A DNA stretch of 64,000 nucleotides from Lachnospiraceae bacterium AB2028 (GTDB lineage Bacteria > Bacillota > Clostridia > Lachnospirales > Lachnospiraceae). Made by a program: the position numbers and the translations under genes. The DNA is taken from NCBI GenBank assembly GCA_000621425.1, contig KK211275.1:288523-352522 (forward strand). Reading direction: 5' to 3'. The notes beneath the pieces are model-generated. The model was given only the letters and a program-made list of their open reading frames with translations. It was not told the DNA's origin and ran no database searches. Position 1 is the first letter of the stretch. Each line of letters opens with the position of its first letter. Shown piece after piece: positions 45,381 through 55,508 of the stretch.

Positions 45381-47963
45381 ATGAAGAACAGCAATGACAA
45401 CAGAATGAAGATCACACTTTTGATACTTAGGATATTATTCTGCGTTGTTGTTTTTCTTGTGTCTGTTTTTGTGACGAGTACCCTGATGAATAAGGGCAAT
45501 ACGGACATGACTACGGAAATGAGCCATGCTACGTTTCCTTCGGTTGTTTTTAAGGCTGACGGAATGTATTACAACCGTATGAAGGGTTATATTACAGACA
45601 TGGACATATACAGGATGCATGATTCCATGACTCCGGTAGGTGCTGACCGTAAGCTCTCAATAGAAATAGATAGTTTCGGAAATGTGATACAGAAGATAAG
45701 CTTTCAGGTCCGTTCTCTTTCTGATGGAAGGCTGATAGAGGATACGGAAGTGCTGGATTACATAGAGTCGGAAGATCGTATGACTGCAGATATAACATTA
45801 AAGGATCTGATGGCATACGGAGAGGAGTATTCCTTATGCATCAATCTTACCACCGGAGAAAATAAGGTAATACGGTACTATACAACAGTGGTTAGAAATG
45901 ATGATACGGACTATGTGGAAAAGCTGAGTTTTTCATACAAGTTCAACGATACCACTTTTGACAGGAGCCGGGGTAAGGAACTTGCTACATATCTGGAAAG
46001 CAATGAACAGGGTGATAATACAACCTATGAAAAGGTAGATATTCATTGCAGTCTTGATCAAATCTGTTATGGAACGCTCAATATCAGCAGGATATCAGAA
46101 CCGGAAGCAGTGATAAGGGACATAGATGACGAAACAGCAGTCATCGATATAAGTTTTAGGACTGAAGTGCCTGAAAATAACAGAAAAAAGAGATTTATGG
46201 TATATGAAACCTATAGGATGCGTTTGGGAGATGAGCGTATGTACCTGCTTGACTATGAACGTACCATGGATCAGATATTTGATATCGACCCGGGAAATCT
46301 TACTGAAAATAAGGTAATACTGGGAATTGTAGACAGAAATGTTGTGATGAGCGAGAACAATGACGGTAACTGTCTTGCTTTTATAAACTGCGGAAGACTT
46401 TTTGTATACAATATGTCGGAGAACAAACTGGCATATGTGTTCGGCTTTTATGATAACGATCTGGCGGATTTAAGGGAACTGGATCCGGACAACGGCATAA
46501 AGGTATTCAGTGTGGATGAAACCGGCAACGTAAGGTTTGCTGTTTATGGATATCTCAATCGTGGTATACATGAGGGCATGAACGGGATTTCAGTTTATTA
46601 TTATGACAGTGTGCGTAATACTGTTGAGGAAGAAGCTTTTATTCCCTACAACGGATCCTATGAATTTTTGGAATACGATATGAGCCGGGCTGCGTATGCG
46701 AATTCTTCCGGTGATGGTTTTTTCTACTTAAATGACACATTTTACAAAATTGATCTCAGAACGGGTGCTACAGAAATATTGGCGGAGGGGCTTGACAGTG
46801 ACCATTTTTGTGCCTCGTCAAACGGTCAGATGGCGGCATGGGTGGATTATTATGGTGCAGACCGCTATTCCAGCACATTGTCACTGCTTAATATGGTGAC
46901 CGGTGGATTAAAAACTATAAGTGTGTTGCCGAACGAAGGAATTGTACCTGTCGGCTTTTTTGGCGACGATATCGTATACGGTATAGCGCGTAGAAGTGAT
47001 ATGTTAGAGGATGTATCCGGTCATACGGTTTTCCCCATGTACCAGATAAAAATATGTGAGTGGAACGGAAATATTGTGAAAGAGTATGTACCACAGAATT
47101 CCTATGTGACTGATGTAATAAGAGGCGATGGGATGTACACATTGAAACTTTCGTCCATAAGCGGTGCAGGGATTATGACACCGCTCCCGGATGATCAGCT
47201 GCTTGACAATTCTACGCCTTTGCATGGGAAAAATGTTACGGAGCTTGTTGTTACCGACGCTTATGAAAATATCACTCAGTTGGTATTGAAGAAATCTGTA
47301 GATCTTAAAAATCTGCAGGCACTGAATCCAAGACAGGTAATATATGAGGGAGAAAGAAGTGCAAAGATCGATAACATGTCAATGGAAAAAAGATACTTTG
47401 TTCTGACCCATAATGGTAAGGTTGAAGAAATCTTCAACAGAGTTTGTGATGCGGTAACTATTGCGGACGCGGAAAACGGAACAGTTAGGGATAATAGGGG
47501 CAGAACTGTTTTCAGACATACGACTATGCCTGAGAAAAACCAGATAATGGCAATCAGCGAAGAGATGGCCAAGGCGGTGCAGGTCAGTGGTCGTACGGAT
47601 ACATTAAGGGCCTGTATTGATGTCATAACTTCATACGAAAATGTTTCCGTAAAGGAATATCCGGAAGGTGATAATCTATCAGAAACTGATATAATAGAAA
47701 CTGTGATGGAAAAGTCTGCCGGACTTGATCTTTGTGGATGCGACCTTGACAGTGTTCTGTATTATACGGCAAGGGATATTCCTGTGATAGCTTGTATGGC
47801 GGATAAGTATTACTTGCTAATAGGGTATAATAAGGTCATTCTTGTTATAATGGATCCCATGAATGGCGATCTGGAGCGTGTGAACCGTGGAGAATACGAA
47901 GAGTATTTTGCAAATTCGGGAAACCGCTTTATTACATATTCGTATTATGAAGGTGGAAAATAG
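45381..47963 (+). CDS. large membrane-anchored extracellular protein, unknown function
   Basis: The 860-residue protein has one N-terminal membrane helix (about 10-32) and a long extracellular part. The middle (about 330-560) has repeated short strands with Tyr/Asp motifs such as GRLFVYNMSENKLAYVFGFY, suggesting a beta propeller. The last 110 residues (DLDSVLYYTARDIPVIACM, then YYLLIGYNKVILVIMDPMNG) resemble a C39-like papain fold, but the usual catalytic histidine position reads LIGYN. ATG 45381 is preferred; longer starts at TTG 45363 and GTG 45369 fall within or beside the atp terminator. I do not recognise a named family. Confidence 0.75.
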   Translation: MKNSNDNRMKITLLILRILFCVVVFLVSVFVTSTLMNKGNTDMTTEMSHATFPSVVFKADGMYYNRMKGYITDMDIYRMHDSMTPVGADRKLSIEIDSFGNVIQKISFQVRSLSDGRLIEDTEVLDYIESEDRMTADITLKDLMAYGEEYSLCINLTTGENKVIRYYTTVVRNDDTDYVEKLSFSYKFNDTTFDRSRGKELATYLESNEQGDNTTYEKVDIHCSLDQICYGTLNISRISEPEAVIRDIDDETAVIDISFRTEVPENNRKKRFMVYETYRMRLGDERMYLLDYERTMDQIFDIDPGNLTENKVILGIVDRNVVMSENNDGNCLAFINCGRLFVYNMSENKLAYVFGFYDNDLADLRELDPDNGIKVFSVDETGNVRFAVYGYLNRGIHEGMNGISVYYYDSVRNTVEEEAFIPYNGSYEFLEYDMSRAAYANSSGDGFFYLNDTFYKIDLRTGATEILAEGLDSDHFCASSNGQMAAWVDYYGADRYSSTLSLLNMVTGGLKTISVLPNEGIVPVGFFGDDIVYGIARRSDMLEDVSGHTVFPMYQIKICEWNGNIVKEYVPQNSYVTDVIRGDGMYTLKLSSISGAGIMTPLPDDQLLDNSTPLHGKNVTELVVTDAYENITQLVLKKSVDLKNLQALNPRQVIYEGERSAKIDNMSMEKRYFVLTHNGKVEEIFNRVCDAVTIADAENGTVRDNRGRTVFRHTTMPEKNQIMAISEEMAKAVQVSGRTDTLRACIDVITSYENVSVKEYPEGDNLSETDIIETVMEKSAGLDLCGCDLDSVLYYTARDIPVIACMADKYYLLIGYNKVILVIMDPMNGDLERVNRGEYEEYFANSGNRFITYSYYEGGK

Positions 47964-48037
47964 CCGGTATCGTTAGGCGACAGAAAGTTAAGTAGTAGTG
48001 TTGTTTGACGGTGAAACTGGAATGGAGATGGTTATAC

Positions 48038-49384
48038 ATGCGTTTTAATCTGCGTGATAAAAAAAGAAAAAAAAGAACCGGAATCAGTCGCTTTATGACG
48101 CTTTTGCTGATAGCAGTTTCCGTGCTTACATTGTGGGGGAATTCAAGGGTAGTCTTTGCTGATCCTGATGATGGTGATGATGATACGGATACCACTGAGC
48201 TTGAGCGTCAGCGTGAGGAGAACGAGAGCCGCCTTGATGAGATAAATGCAACTATTGAGGAACTTGCTGCAGAGCAGGAGGGTGTTGAAGAGGAAATAGA
48301 AGAAATTACGGCTGCACTTACGGAAGTGATGGCTGATATAGAGGATCTTAACCAGCGTATCGACATCAAGGAAGGTGAAATCGCTGTGGCCCAGGTTTCA
48401 TATGATGCGGCTGTTGCGGAAGAGGAAACCCAGTACGAGGCTATGAAGATCCGTATAAAATATATGTATGAAAAAGGCGACAGCAGTTATGTTCAGCTTT
48501 TTGCGGAGGCACGCAGTTTTTCTGAGCTGCTTACAAAAGCTGATTACATAGAAGATCTTTATGAATATGACCGGAGGATGTTAGCTAAGTACAAAGAAAC
48601 CGTAGAGATGGTGGCTGCCCTTCAGGAACAGCTTGAGAAGGAAAAAAATGAGCTGGTAGTTCTTGAAGCAAATGCTGAAGAAGAAAAAGCCTATATGGAA
48701 GGTATACAGGAGGATCTGGAGGCTACTTCTGCTGAATATGCAAGGCAGATATTGTCAGCCGAGAATCAGGCAGTTGAGTACGAGACGTTGATTGCTGCAC
48801 AGAATGCTGAAATCAACAGAAGAAAAGCTGAGGCAGAAAGACGCGCCAGGGAAGAAGCCGAACGCCGTGCCAGGGAAGAAGCAGAAAGACAGGCTGCACT
48901 TGCTGCTGCGGCTAATGCAGCAGACAGCGAAGCAGCAAGGGAAAGGGCGCTCAGCGAAGTGGCTGATGCTGAGTCTTCAAAGAAGGTAAGCAACAATAAT
49001 GGTACCTTTGATGTATCATCAATATATTCTGCTAATGGAAGCAGCTTAGGTAAATCTGTTGCTGTTTATGCCTGCAAATTTATAGGCAATCCTTATGTAT
49101 ACGGCGGAACAAGCCTTACGAATGGTACAGACTGTTCAGGTTTTGTTTATTCTGTATATAAAGAATTCGGATATAATGTGCCCAGAACATCATTTGACCA
49201 AAGAACTGCAGGAAAAGAAGTTTCCTATAGTGAAGCACAGCCTGGAGATATAATCTGTTATGCGGGACATGTAGCAATATACATAGGGAACGGCATGATA
49301 GTTCACGCCAGTACTCCCAGTACGGGCATAAAAGTATCTAACGCCCTTTACAGGGATTATATCTGTATAAGGCGCATAGTCTGA
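48038..49384 (+). CDS. secreted NlpC/P60 peptidoglycan hydrolase with coiled coil
   Basis: The 448-residue protein has a basic start and a signal peptide (about 1-38, with cleavage near VFADPDD). A long coiled coil (about 45-310) carries a repetitive Ala/Glu/Arg tract (REEAERRAREEAERQA). A C-terminal NlpC/P60 domain has Cys366 (TDCSGFVYSVYKEFG) and His411 (GHVAIYIGNG), so it should cleave the D-Glu-diamino-acid bond of stem peptides. The ATG at 48038 follows GGAGATGG; an in-frame start 33 bases upstream lacks a site. This layout matches cell-separation or elongation hydrolases that are activated by their coiled coil. Confidence 0.92.
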   Translation: MRFNLRDKKRKKRTGISRFMTLLLIAVSVLTLWGNSRVVFADPDDGDDDTDTTELERQREENESRLDEINATIEELAAEQEGVEEEIEEITAALTEVMADIEDLNQRIDIKEGEIAVAQVSYDAAVAEEETQYEAMKIRIKYMYEKGDSSYVQLFAEARSFSELLTKADYIEDLYEYDRRMLAKYKETVEMVAALQEQLEKEKNELVVLEANAEEEKAYMEGIQEDLEATSAEYARQILSAENQAVEYETLIAAQNAEINRRKAEAERRAREEAERRAREEAERQAALAAAANAADSEAARERALSEVADAESSKKVSNNNGTFDVSSIYSANGSSLGKSVAVYACKFIGNPYVYGGTSLTNGTDCSGFVYSVYKEFGYNVPRTSFDQRTAGKEVSYSEAQPGDIICYAGHVAIYIGNGMIVHASTPSTGIKVSNALYRDYICIRRIV

Positions 49385-49455
49385 TTACGATACTGTAATG
49401 TCAAAAAGTATAAATCATAGGCCGGTTCACAAAGATTTTATGGAATATTTTTACA

Positions 49456-49484
49456 TTGAAAAGGCTGTTATATGCCTATATAAT
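49456..49484 (+). promoter_or_regulatory. promoter of the L,D-transpeptidase gene
   Basis: TTGAAA (49456-49461), 17 bases, TATAAT (49479-49484). A second TATAAT occurs at 49508-49513 without a good -35, and TTGACA at 49525-49530 could pair with TAGTAA (49549-49554). Confidence 0.65.
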
Positions 49485-49569
49485 GTTTTACGGCTTGATT
49501 TGGATACTATAATTAGTGTTATTTTTGACAGATTATTTGTGTAGTAAATAGTAATTCAGGGTATCAAAA

Positions 49570-51558
49570 ATGAGCGAAGAGAAGAAAGTAGATTCAGAAA
49601 ATACTGAAAACTCGGAAAAAATTGAACATACTGACAGCGTTGAACAGGCTGAGGTAGCTGAAGCGTCGGCTGACACCGGGAAGGAAAACGGTGGCGAAGT
49701 TAATGTTGAGGAAAATGAAGGCGATGCCTCAGAAAAGCAGCAGGCCCATCATGAGCTTCACCCACGCAAGGCGGCTGCAGGAAATAAGTCCGCAACTATA
49801 AAGCAGGATGATCCGGAAGGGCAGAAGACTGCTGAAGAAGTGAAAGCAGCGGATAATACATCAGAAACTGCTGATGAAGAAAAGAAAACAATAAAGAATA
49901 TTAATTGGAAACGTGTTATTTTAACTACGGCCGGCGTTCTTGCCCTTGCGGTTGTAGGCGGGTATCTTGGTGTGGCACTATACTATACGTCGCACTTTCT
50001 TCCTAACACAATAATCGATGGCGTTGATTATTCGGGTGAAACAGTAAAGGATGCGGATGCAAGAAGGACAGTTTCGGATAATACCTATACCCTAACTCTT
50101 AATGGAAGGGAAGGCACTCAGGCAGTGCTTACATCTGATTCCCTTGGATTCAATGTTATCTATTCACTCACTATGGATGAGATAAAGGCGAAACAGAATG
50201 CCCTTGCATGGGGGTATTATTATTTCAATAACAACAATTACAGCTTAGACCGGACTATAAGCTATAACTCGGCAGAAATCGCTAACACCCTTGCATCGGT
50301 ACAGTTCCTGCAGGCTGAAAACATGAAGGCTCCTGAAAATGCCTACATAGGAGATTACAGCACTGAAGCAGGCGCATATGTTATAACCCCGGAATATGTA
50401 GGAACTACTGTAGATATGGACATCCTGCTTTCTTCCGTAGAGAACGCCGTGTCAGAACATTCTCCGGTGCTTGACCTTGATGCGGCAGGCTGTTATACGG
50501 AAGCAGCGATCAAATCTGATGATGAGGGGCTTGTTGAAGAACTTTCTATATTGAACAAATATCAGGATACTGTGGTTACATATGATCTCTGTGGGGAATA
50601 TTATGACATAGATTTTGACCTGATACACGACTGGATGATAGTATCCGGTAATTCAGTATCCATAGATCGTGCAAAGGTTCAGGAATTCGTAGAAAAGTTC
50701 GCTGAAGAGAATGATACATACGGTCTGGATGAGGATTTTACTACTGTTGACGGATATACACTTACTCTTCCCAAGGGAAGATATGGTTGGAAACTTGATA
50801 TTGAAACTGAGACGGAACAGCTTTATGCGGATGTGGTTTCCGGCAACCAGGTAACAAGGGAACCTGCTTTTTCCTGCACTGCGGCTCAGTGGGGTAAATC
50901 AGATATAGGTGACACATATATTGAGGTATGCCTTACAGACCAGAAGGTTTATCTGATAGAGGAAGGTAAGGTTTCTTTTGAGTGTGACTGTGTGACGGGA
51001 TGCGTTGCAAAAGGCAACTCGACTCCGATAGGTATATATGGAGTCACTTATAAGCAGAAGGATGCGGTTTTAAGAGGTCCCGGATATGCGTCTCCTGTTA
51101 AGTACTGGATGCCTTTCAACAGAGGTGTTGGCCTTCATGATGCTTCATGGAGAGGCAAATTTGGCGGAACGATTTATAAGTACAGCGGTTCCCATGGATG
51201 CGTAAATATTCCTAAGGATGCTGCGGCATTGCTTTATGAAAAGGTATACAGGGATTTCCCTGTAATAGTTTATTCAGTGGAAGAGGCAAGGGCTGAGGAG
51301 GCTGCAAGGGAGGCTGCAAAGGCAACACCTACGCCGTCACCCACTGCTACTGCTACGCCTACAGCCACAACTGCACCTACTGTAGCTCCTACAGAAGTTA
51401 CTACACCGACGCCTACAGCTGAAGTTACAGAGATACCTACTGAGCCTGTTGTAACAGAGGTTACTGTACCTACAGAGGCTACAGTTCCAGAACCTGAACC
51501 GACGGTGGAAACTATACCTGAGCCGGTGCCAGAGCCGGTTCCTGATCCGGGGATGTGA
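49570..51558 (+). CDS. L,D-transpeptidase (YkuD) with acidic cytoplasmic region and Pro/Thr tail
   Basis: The 662-residue type II membrane protein has a cytoplasmic Glu/Lys/Ala-rich region (1-113), one helix (about 116-138), a VanW/peptidoglycan-binding-like region with PNTIIDGVDYSGETVKDA, and a YkuD catalytic domain. The latter has SHGCVN (His542, Cys544) and the loop YGVTYKQKDAVLRGP. It should form 3-3 crosslinks in peptidoglycan. The last 75 residues are Thr/Pro/Val/Glu-rich and look like a wall-spanning or surface spacer. The next gene starts 5 bases after its stop. The ribosome binding site is weak. Confidence 0.9.
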   Translation: MSEEKKVDSENTENSEKIEHTDSVEQAEVAEASADTGKENGGEVNVEENEGDASEKQQAHHELHPRKAAAGNKSATIKQDDPEGQKTAEEVKAADNTSETADEEKKTIKNINWKRVILTTAGVLALAVVGGYLGVALYYTSHFLPNTIIDGVDYSGETVKDADARRTVSDNTYTLTLNGREGTQAVLTSDSLGFNVIYSLTMDEIKAKQNALAWGYYYFNNNNYSLDRTISYNSAEIANTLASVQFLQAENMKAPENAYIGDYSTEAGAYVITPEYVGTTVDMDILLSSVENAVSEHSPVLDLDAAGCYTEAAIKSDDEGLVEELSILNKYQDTVVTYDLCGEYYDIDFDLIHDWMIVSGNSVSIDRAKVQEFVEKFAEENDTYGLDEDFTTVDGYTLTLPKGRYGWKLDIETETEQLYADVVSGNQVTREPAFSCTAAQWGKSDIGDTYIEVCLTDQKVYLIEEGKVSFECDCVTGCVAKGNSTPIGIYGVTYKQKDAVLRGPGYASPVKYWMPFNRGVGLHDASWRGKFGGTIYKYSGSHGCVNIPKDAAALLYEKVYRDFPVIVYSVEEARAEEAAREAAKATPTPSPTATATPTATTAPTVAPTEVTTPTPTAEVTEIPTEPVVTEVTVPTEATVPEPEPTVETIPEPVPEPVPDPGM

Positions 51559-51562
51559 ACTG

Positions 51563-53041
51563 ATGGGTGAACTTTTTGACAGGATAGACGAACTGTCCGG
51601 AAACGGAAAGTATCCTTTCCATATGCCGGGACATAAGAGAAACGCTTTGCTTTACGGACGGAATCCTTCGTCCGCCGGCGAGGCGTTTTTTTCGGAATGG
51701 TACAAAAGGGATATAACGGAAATCCCGGGCAGCGATGACCTTCATGATCCATCAGGGATAATACTTGATGCCATGAAACGGGCTGCGGTTCTTTATGGAG
51801 CAGACCGGTCTTATTTTCTAATAAACGGAAGCACATCAGGCAATATGGTGGCTGTCTCGGCTGCCTTAAAGCCCGGCGGGAAGATACTTGCCATGCGTTC
51901 ATCTCATCAATCATTCTATCATGCGGTTATGTTAAGACGTCTTGAGATAGTCTATATTGATGAAGAAACGGATGAAGAGATAGGGGCTGCGTATGGAATA
52001 CGAGCTGAAACTGTTGAACGGGCTTTAATCGAAAATGATGGAATTGAGGCAGTTTTTATAACGTCACCTACCTATGAAGGTTTTTCATCAGAAATAGGAA
52101 AGATTGCAGCTGTGGTACATGGACATGGGATTCCACTTATAGTGGATGCAGCCCACGGTGCGCATTTTGGTTTTTCAACATATTTTCCGCAGAATGCAGT
52201 GAAAGAAGGTGCTGACATAACGGTAATGAGTCTTCATAAGACTCTGCCGGCACCTACGCAGACTGCAATATTGCATTTTAAGAGTAGTATTGTATCAAGG
52301 AATAAGGTTGAGGAATTCCTTCAGGTATATCAGAGTACTTCGCCATCATATCTTTTGTTGGCAGCCATAGACGACTGTATTGAGCTGACTGCGCGCATTT
52401 CCGGAAATGCTGGCGAGATTCAGAAGGGTAATGATCTCTGGTCTGTTTTCTATGAGCGCCGGAGGAAACTGTCAGAGTTTTTTAGAGAGAATCCACTTAA
52501 GAATATCTGTATTTATGATCATTTTTCCCAGTCGAATAACAGTGAAATAACCTGCATACCCGAACCGGGGAAAATGATGGTAGTTCCTGCGGACCATTTG
52601 AGTGGACGGCGGCTGTCAGACTACCTTTCGGAAGAATGTGGCATTGTGGCAGAAATGTCAGTTCCGGAATATGTGCTTTTGATATTTGCCGTAATGGATA
52701 CGGACGACGGGTATGAAAGATTAAAAAATGCGCTTATTAAGGCTGATTTGTATGCTCACAGGTGGCTGGAAGGATCAGTAAGATGTCCGGAGAAATGTGT
52801 TTTTTCTGATAAAAACAAAACAGCAATCCCTATATGGAAAGCTGCAGAGATGGAAAAAAGACCTGTAGAATATAGGGATGCTGTAGGCCTGATCAGTGCA
52901 GAAATGGTTACTGTTTATCCGCCGGGAAGACCTTTATTTGTTCCCGGTGAGATAATGACTTTAGATAAGCTTTCTTACCTTGAAAAGGCGGTTATGCAGG
53001 GATGCGAGATAAGGGGCAAACTTTCGGCTGTTGTTGAATAA
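51563..53041 (+). CDS. Orn/Lys/Arg decarboxylase-family PLP enzyme
   Basis: The 492-residue protein opens with FHMPGHKRN, typical of the major domain, then the loop SYFLINGSTSGNM. The pyridoxal-binding Lys226 is in SLHKTLPAPTQTA, and the region AAHGAHFGF is also visible. Fold type I decarboxylases of this compact form (YaaO-like) act on lysine, arginine or ornithine. It starts the conserved Firmicute cluster that in B. subtilis reads yaaO-tmk-yaaQ-yaaR-holB. GGGGATG gives a usable ribosome binding site near the preceding stop. Confidence 0.9.
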   Translation: MGELFDRIDELSGNGKYPFHMPGHKRNALLYGRNPSSAGEAFFSEWYKRDITEIPGSDDLHDPSGIILDAMKRAAVLYGADRSYFLINGSTSGNMVAVSAALKPGGKILAMRSSHQSFYHAVMLRRLEIVYIDEETDEEIGAAYGIRAETVERALIENDGIEAVFITSPTYEGFSSEIGKIAAVVHGHGIPLIVDAAHGAHFGFSTYFPQNAVKEGADITVMSLHKTLPAPTQTAILHFKSSIVSRNKVEEFLQVYQSTSPSYLLLAAIDDCIELTARISGNAGEIQKGNDLWSVFYERRRKLSEFFRENPLKNICIYDHFSQSNNSEITCIPEPGKMMVVPADHLSGRRLSDYLSEECGIVAEMSVPEYVLLIFAVMDTDDGYERLKNALIKADLYAHRWLEGSVRCPEKCVFSDKNKTAIPIWKAAEMEKRPVEYRDAVGLISAEMVTVYPPGRPLFVPGEIMTLDKLSYLEKAVMQGCEIRGKLSAVVE

Positions 53042-53104
53042 ATACATGTTTTGCGATAAAATATACAGGGGTGTTATGCTCTTTTGGAAAAAGGAGGGAT
53101 GAAA

Positions 53105-54466
53105 ATGTTTTGTCCAAAATGTGGGGGAAAGATAAAGGATGATAATTCCTTTTGTCCGCTCTGTGGAGAGGCTTTAGAGGAATATAAGGCGGCACAGGCA
53201 CAGGGAATACAACAGCCGGTACCTGTGGCGGCTGATCAGGAAGAAAGTACAGATATGGCTGATGGTACAGCGTCAACTAATACCACAGATGTTTCCGCAG
53301 ATACTTCCCAAGATACCACCACGGATACTGTGGCAGGTAATGTGGAAGATCCAGTCGTTAAAACAAAAACTGAAGAGAATGCAACAGCTGAGACTTCGCA
53401 GCCTAATGAGAATGTAGTTGATCCGACTCCGGTTCCGGCGGCGGATAATAGTTCTGAAGGAAATAATCTTCCTAAAATAAACTACGATTATAAGAAGAAA
53501 ATTCCTGTATGGATTTTTATAGCAGCTGGCGGTGTTGTACTACTGGTACTGCTCATAGGAATCGTAGTAGCGGTTGCTTTTATCAGGAAGGCTGCTTTGG
53601 CAGAACCTGAAGAAGTGGTCGCTGAGATAGAAGAGGAGGAGGAAGTAAACGAAGTAGATGAGCCGGAGGCTACAGAGGAGCCTGAGGCAGAAACAAGCGC
53701 TACGCCTACGCCGACTCCGGAGCTTGAGCTTGCAGATTGTGAAGTTACAGTTTATTACGGAAATGAATATGGACTATTGTCCGATGTCCTTGTGGAGTTT
53801 AAGAAGAATGGCCAGGTGGTCTATTCTGACACGACTGTTAATGGAAAGCTTAAAGCTAAAGGCCTTGAACCGGGTGATTATATGATACGCTACACAGGTG
53901 CTGATCTTTTCGGCGACGAGTGCAAGGTTACCCTTGAACCTGGTGATAACGAAACAGATACCGTTCTGTTGGCACGGATTGAAGATCCGGAGGCTGCATA
54001 TGTCTTTATTACTTGGGAAGGCTCACAGGACATAGATGCGTGCATGTACAATTCATCCACGGGCCAGTATGTGAAGTATGACAATCCTGTTGATGATGTG
54101 GGGAATTTCATTTATCAGGACAATAATGCCTTTAGGGGATATGAGATATTATACATAAGGGACTGTAAAGCGGACTACGACCATATCATTTATGTAATGG
54201 ATCAGGCATCGGTACAGAACGGTGAACCAAGTGATATGGAGGCGGACGGTCTCAGAGTCAGGGTATATACCATAGATGGTCTTATAGATGATACTTTTGC
54301 TGATAAGGAAAAAGACGCGGCACTTTTCTCGCCTGGTAGCTTTATTGATGGTGAGTTTGAAAAAAATGCGGTTTATGTAGACGGAAACCTAAGCAAACTT
54401 GCAGGCTATGAGTGGACTCAGATTGAGAAAGATGAGCCGGGTGAAGAGACATCGTCGGAGGAATAG
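53105..54466 (+). CDS. zinc-ribbon membrane protein of unknown function
   Basis: The 453-residue protein has an N-terminal zinc ribbon (Cys3, Cys6, Cys17, Cys20 in FCPKCGGKIK and FCPLCGE). A Thr/Asp/Glu-rich disordered stretch follows, then one membrane helix (about 132-156; PVWIFIAAGGVVLLVLLIG) and an acidic region with TPTPTP. An extracellular beta-rich domain ends the protein, with ITWEGSQDIDACMYN. The ATG at 53105 is 7 bases after AAGGAGG; the ATG at 53099 is too close. It is inserted between the decarboxylase and the guanylate-kinase-like gene. Its role is unknown. Confidence 0.75.
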   Translation: MFCPKCGGKIKDDNSFCPLCGEALEEYKAAQAQGIQQPVPVAADQEESTDMADGTASTNTTDVSADTSQDTTTDTVAGNVEDPVVKTKTEENATAETSQPNENVVDPTPVPAADNSSEGNNLPKINYDYKKKIPVWIFIAAGGVVLLVLLIGIVVAVAFIRKAALAEPEEVVAEIEEEEEVNEVDEPEATEEPEAETSATPTPTPELELADCEVTVYYGNEYGLLSDVLVEFKKNGQVVYSDTTVNGKLKAKGLEPGDYMIRYTGADLFGDECKVTLEPGDNETDTVLLARIEDPEAAYVFITWEGSQDIDACMYNSSTGQYVKYDNPVDDVGNFIYQDNNAFRGYEILYIRDCKADYDHIIYVMDQASVQNGEPSDMEADGLRVRVYTIDGLIDDTFADKEKDAALFSPGSFIDGEFEKNAVYVDGNLSKLAGYEWTQIEKDEPGEETSSEE

Positions 54467-55072
54467 ATGGGGAAGCTTTTCTGTCTGATCGGAAAGAGTG
54501 CATCTGGCAAGGATACCATATACAGGCGTCTTTTGGCGGATGAGTCCTTAGGCCTGAAACCTGTAGTGACATATACCACCAGACCAAAAAGATCAGGTGA
54601 AAGTGAAGGCGTGGAATACCATTTCACGGATGAACGTCAGCTGGAGGCTTTCAAAAAAGAAGGCAAGGTACTTGAGGAACGCATATACCATACCGTATAC
54701 GGAGACTGGCATTATTTTACGGCTGACGACGGACAGGTGGTTCTTGATAAGCATAATTATGCCATAATAACCACTCCTGAGGCATTGGCCGGTATTACGG
54801 CATATTATGGGAAGGAAAGCGTAGTTCCCATATACATTACTCTTGATGACGGTGAGCGGCTGGATCGTGCGCTTAAAAGGGAACGCAGTCAGGCTAAGCC
54901 GGGCTATTCGGAAATGTGCAGAAGGTTTTTAGCTGACGAAAAGGATTTTTCAGAAGAAAACCTTGCCAAGGCAGGAGTAAGCGAAGAGAATTTTTTTATC
55001 AATAATGAACTTTCGCTTTGTCTATCACAGATAGGAGAAATGATCCGCAGATATGGACTCTCTGAAGATTAA
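54467..55072 (+). CDS. guanylate kinase-like protein
   Basis: The 201-residue protein has P-loop GKSASGKDT (9-17), [17 protein letters not shown] (nucleotide-binding arginines and the Tyr/Glu region) and DWHYF further on, consistent with the GMP kinase fold. Sequence is divergent and Asp-rich near the end, so it could act on another nucleotide. It starts right after the stop of the zinc-ribbon gene and overlaps yaaR by 20 bases. In the B. subtilis order this place is taken by tmk; no thymidylate kinase is visible in the window. Confidence 0.85.
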   Translation: MGKLFCLIGKSASGKDTIYRRLLADESLGLKPVVTYTTRPKRSGESEGVEYHFTDERQLEAFKKEGKVLEERIYHTVYGDWHYFTADDGQVVLDKHNYAIITTPEALAGITAYYGKESVVPIYITLDDGERLDRALKRERSQAKPGYSEMCRRFLADEKDFSEENLAKAGVSEENFFINNELSLCLSQIGEMIRRYGLSED

Positions 55073-55496
55073 TCAGATAACCCCTACGACTGCTACGGAA
55101 GCTGTCCAGAAGGCACCCACCGGAGATGACAGCTTTAAGTTTATGCTTACGAGCAATATCCAGGAAAAGGAATTGCAGGAAAAGCTTACGTCCCTGATGA
55201 CACAGATAACGGAGCAGGGGGAGCGGATAAGCAAAAAGAAAGATATACGCGATATGAAGAGATATCGCAGTCTGATAAAGGAATTCATGAACGAGGTTGT
55301 CAACCGTTCCCACAGTTTCAGCAGGGAGAACTTTCTTGATAAGCGTGGACGGCATCGTGTATACGGTATCATCAGGCTGGTGGATGAGAACCTTGATGAG
55401 TTGGCCAAGGAACTTGTGAAAGAAGAAGCTGATAATGTGGAGGTTCTGGCAAAGATAGGCGAGATAAGAGGGCTTTTGCTGGATATATTTATGTAA
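55053..55496 (+). CDS. yaaR: YaaR family protein (DUF327)
   Basis: The 147-residue helical protein has the family's conserved [17 protein letters not shown] and the C-terminal [16 protein letters not shown]. The role of DUF327 is not known to me; genes of this family lie before holB across Firmicutes. It overlaps the guanylate-kinase-like gene by 20 bases and precedes holB by 12 bases. Confidence 0.85.
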   Translation: MDSLKINQITPTTATEAVQKAPTGDDSFKFMLTSNIQEKELQEKLTSLMTQITEQGERISKKKDIRDMKRYRSLIKEFMNEVVNRSHSFSRENFLDKRGRHRVYGIIRLVDENLDELAKELVKEEADNVEVLAKIGEIRGLLLDIFM

Positions 55497-55508
55497 AGGG
55501 GGCGTATT

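Noticed and set aside
51270-51914. 214-codon reverse ORF over the transpeptidase tail
   Set aside because: It comes from the Pro/Thr-rich repetitive tail read backwards and has no ribosome binding site.
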